Under the pieces are notes generated by a model. The model saw only the letters and a list, made by a program, of their open reading frames with translations, was not told the DNA's origin and did not search any database. From contig CP036432.1 of the NCBI GenBank assembly GCA_007753675.1, forward strand, positions 4,004,394 through 4,068,393: a stretch of DNA of 64,000 bases. Direction: 5' to 3'. Made by a program: the position numbers and the translations under genes. Below, piece by piece: positions 63,674 to 64,000 of this stretch; positions within the stretch are counted from its first letter, which is position 1, and each line of letters begins with the position of its first letter. The stretch comes from Stieleria magnilauensis. Its GTDB lineage: Bacteria; Planctomycetota; Planctomycetia; Pirellulales; Pirellulaceae.

Positions 63674-64000
63674 TCATTCTATGGGGGCTTGCAAGACATC
63701 CGCCAGCCCGCTGCGATAGTCTGGAAAGTCCAACCCCGGTAATAGCTCACGCCGTAACTTTCGATTCCATACGCGTTTGTTGCTGTCACTGCGCATGCGA
63801 ACCGGCGCGTCGGCCGCGGGGGGGACAAAACGAGGCGGCGGGGCACCGCATTGTCGGGCGATTTCGCGATAAAAATCGCCTCGCACGACCGGCGCGTCGT
63901 CGGCGACGACGTACAACCGCGATTGCATCCCGATGGAAACCCGTTGCGGCGGAACGGACATCGTTTGCCAAGCCGCCAGCACGGCTCGGGCCGCGTCTCG
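63674..64000 (-). CDS. SDR-family NAD(P)-dependent epimerase-like protein, C-terminal part
   Basis: The frame is open through the right edge of the window, so about 108 C-terminal residues are present (RDAARAVLAAWQ onwards). RLYVVADDAPVVRGDFYREI and the later SNKRVWNRKLRREL plus FPDYRSGL match the C-terminus of YeeZ-like/nucleoside-diphosphate-sugar epimerase relatives. The Rossmann domain and catalytic Tyr-x3-Lys are outside the window. Family assignment is good; substrate cannot be judged. Confidence 0.75.
   Translation of the reverse strand, partial: RDAARAVLAAWQTMSVPPQRVSIGMQSRLYVVADDAPVVRGDFYREIARQCGAPPPRFVPPAADAPVRMRSDSNKRVWNRKLRRELLPGLDFPDYRSGLADVLQAPIE

Overview
The window looks like chromosomal DNA of a planctomycete, most likely a Rhodopirellula-like member of the Pirellulaceae. 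The evidence is in the genes: a DUF1501 protein, DUF1080 and PVC-type cytochrome c fusions, three sulfatases, a sialidase-family/FG-GAP fusion, DUF1559-type sequence, a giant surface protein carrying the planctomycete 'LEPR-XLL' N-terminal motif, and many GC-rich palindromic intergenic repeats. No rRNA, tRNA, prophage, insertion sequence or CRISPR array was seen.

Layout. 1-10.6 kb: 3' end of a DUF1501 gene, a secreted cyclophilin, a very large secreted DUF1080/propeller/cytochrome c protein, an ECF sigma factor, and a PQQ-type propeller protein followed 9 bases later by a sulfatase. 10.8-20.3 kb (all minus strand): a glycan-catabolic locus reading GntR/FCD regulator, DapA/NanA-family lyase, iduronate-2-sulfatase-like enzyme, Na+/solute symporter, second sulfatase, FG-GAP/sialidase fusion. 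Several of its genes overlap, and a perfect palindrome lies just upstream of the regulator. 20.3-30.9 kb: a repeat-rich gap, a class I amidotransferase lacking its nucleophile, an OleA-like thiolase, and a housekeeping block (rpsD with a clear terminator, dihydrolipoyl dehydrogenase, miaB, and a pair of M16 peptidase subunits that look like complementary halves of a heterodimer). 30.9-41.5 kb (minus): a 1.7k-residue sensor protein with two complete histidine kinase modules and two receivers, a small acidic protein, and HrpA helicase. 42.7-48.1 kb: two coupled small membrane proteins (minus) and a four-gene operon (ECF sigma, membrane-anchored partner, secreted protein of unknown function, DUF1559-like protein) in which every junction overlaps. 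48.2-64 kb: an S46 dipeptidyl-peptidase, a Tat-exported Gfo/Idh oxidoreductase, an HU-like protein with terminator, the surface protein joining thioredoxin, cyclophilin and cadherin-like domains, YidD, IscA/ErpA, rhomboid protease, MATE exporter coupled to ComB, an MBL hydrolase, and the C-terminal part of a nucleoside-sugar-epimerase-like SDR at the window edge.

How parts work together. The 10.8-20.3 kb locus reads as a substrate-induced unit: extracellular sulfatases and a glycosidase trim a sulfated or acidic glycan, the symporter imports the released sugar, the aldolase-family lyase cleaves it, and the GntR regulator probably senses an intermediate. The 43.9-48.1 kb operon reads as an envelope-signalling unit whose output genes are unknown. 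Between genes, several repeat families recur in a fixed mosaic order, and in three places a repeat supplies the stop codon of the neighbouring gene.
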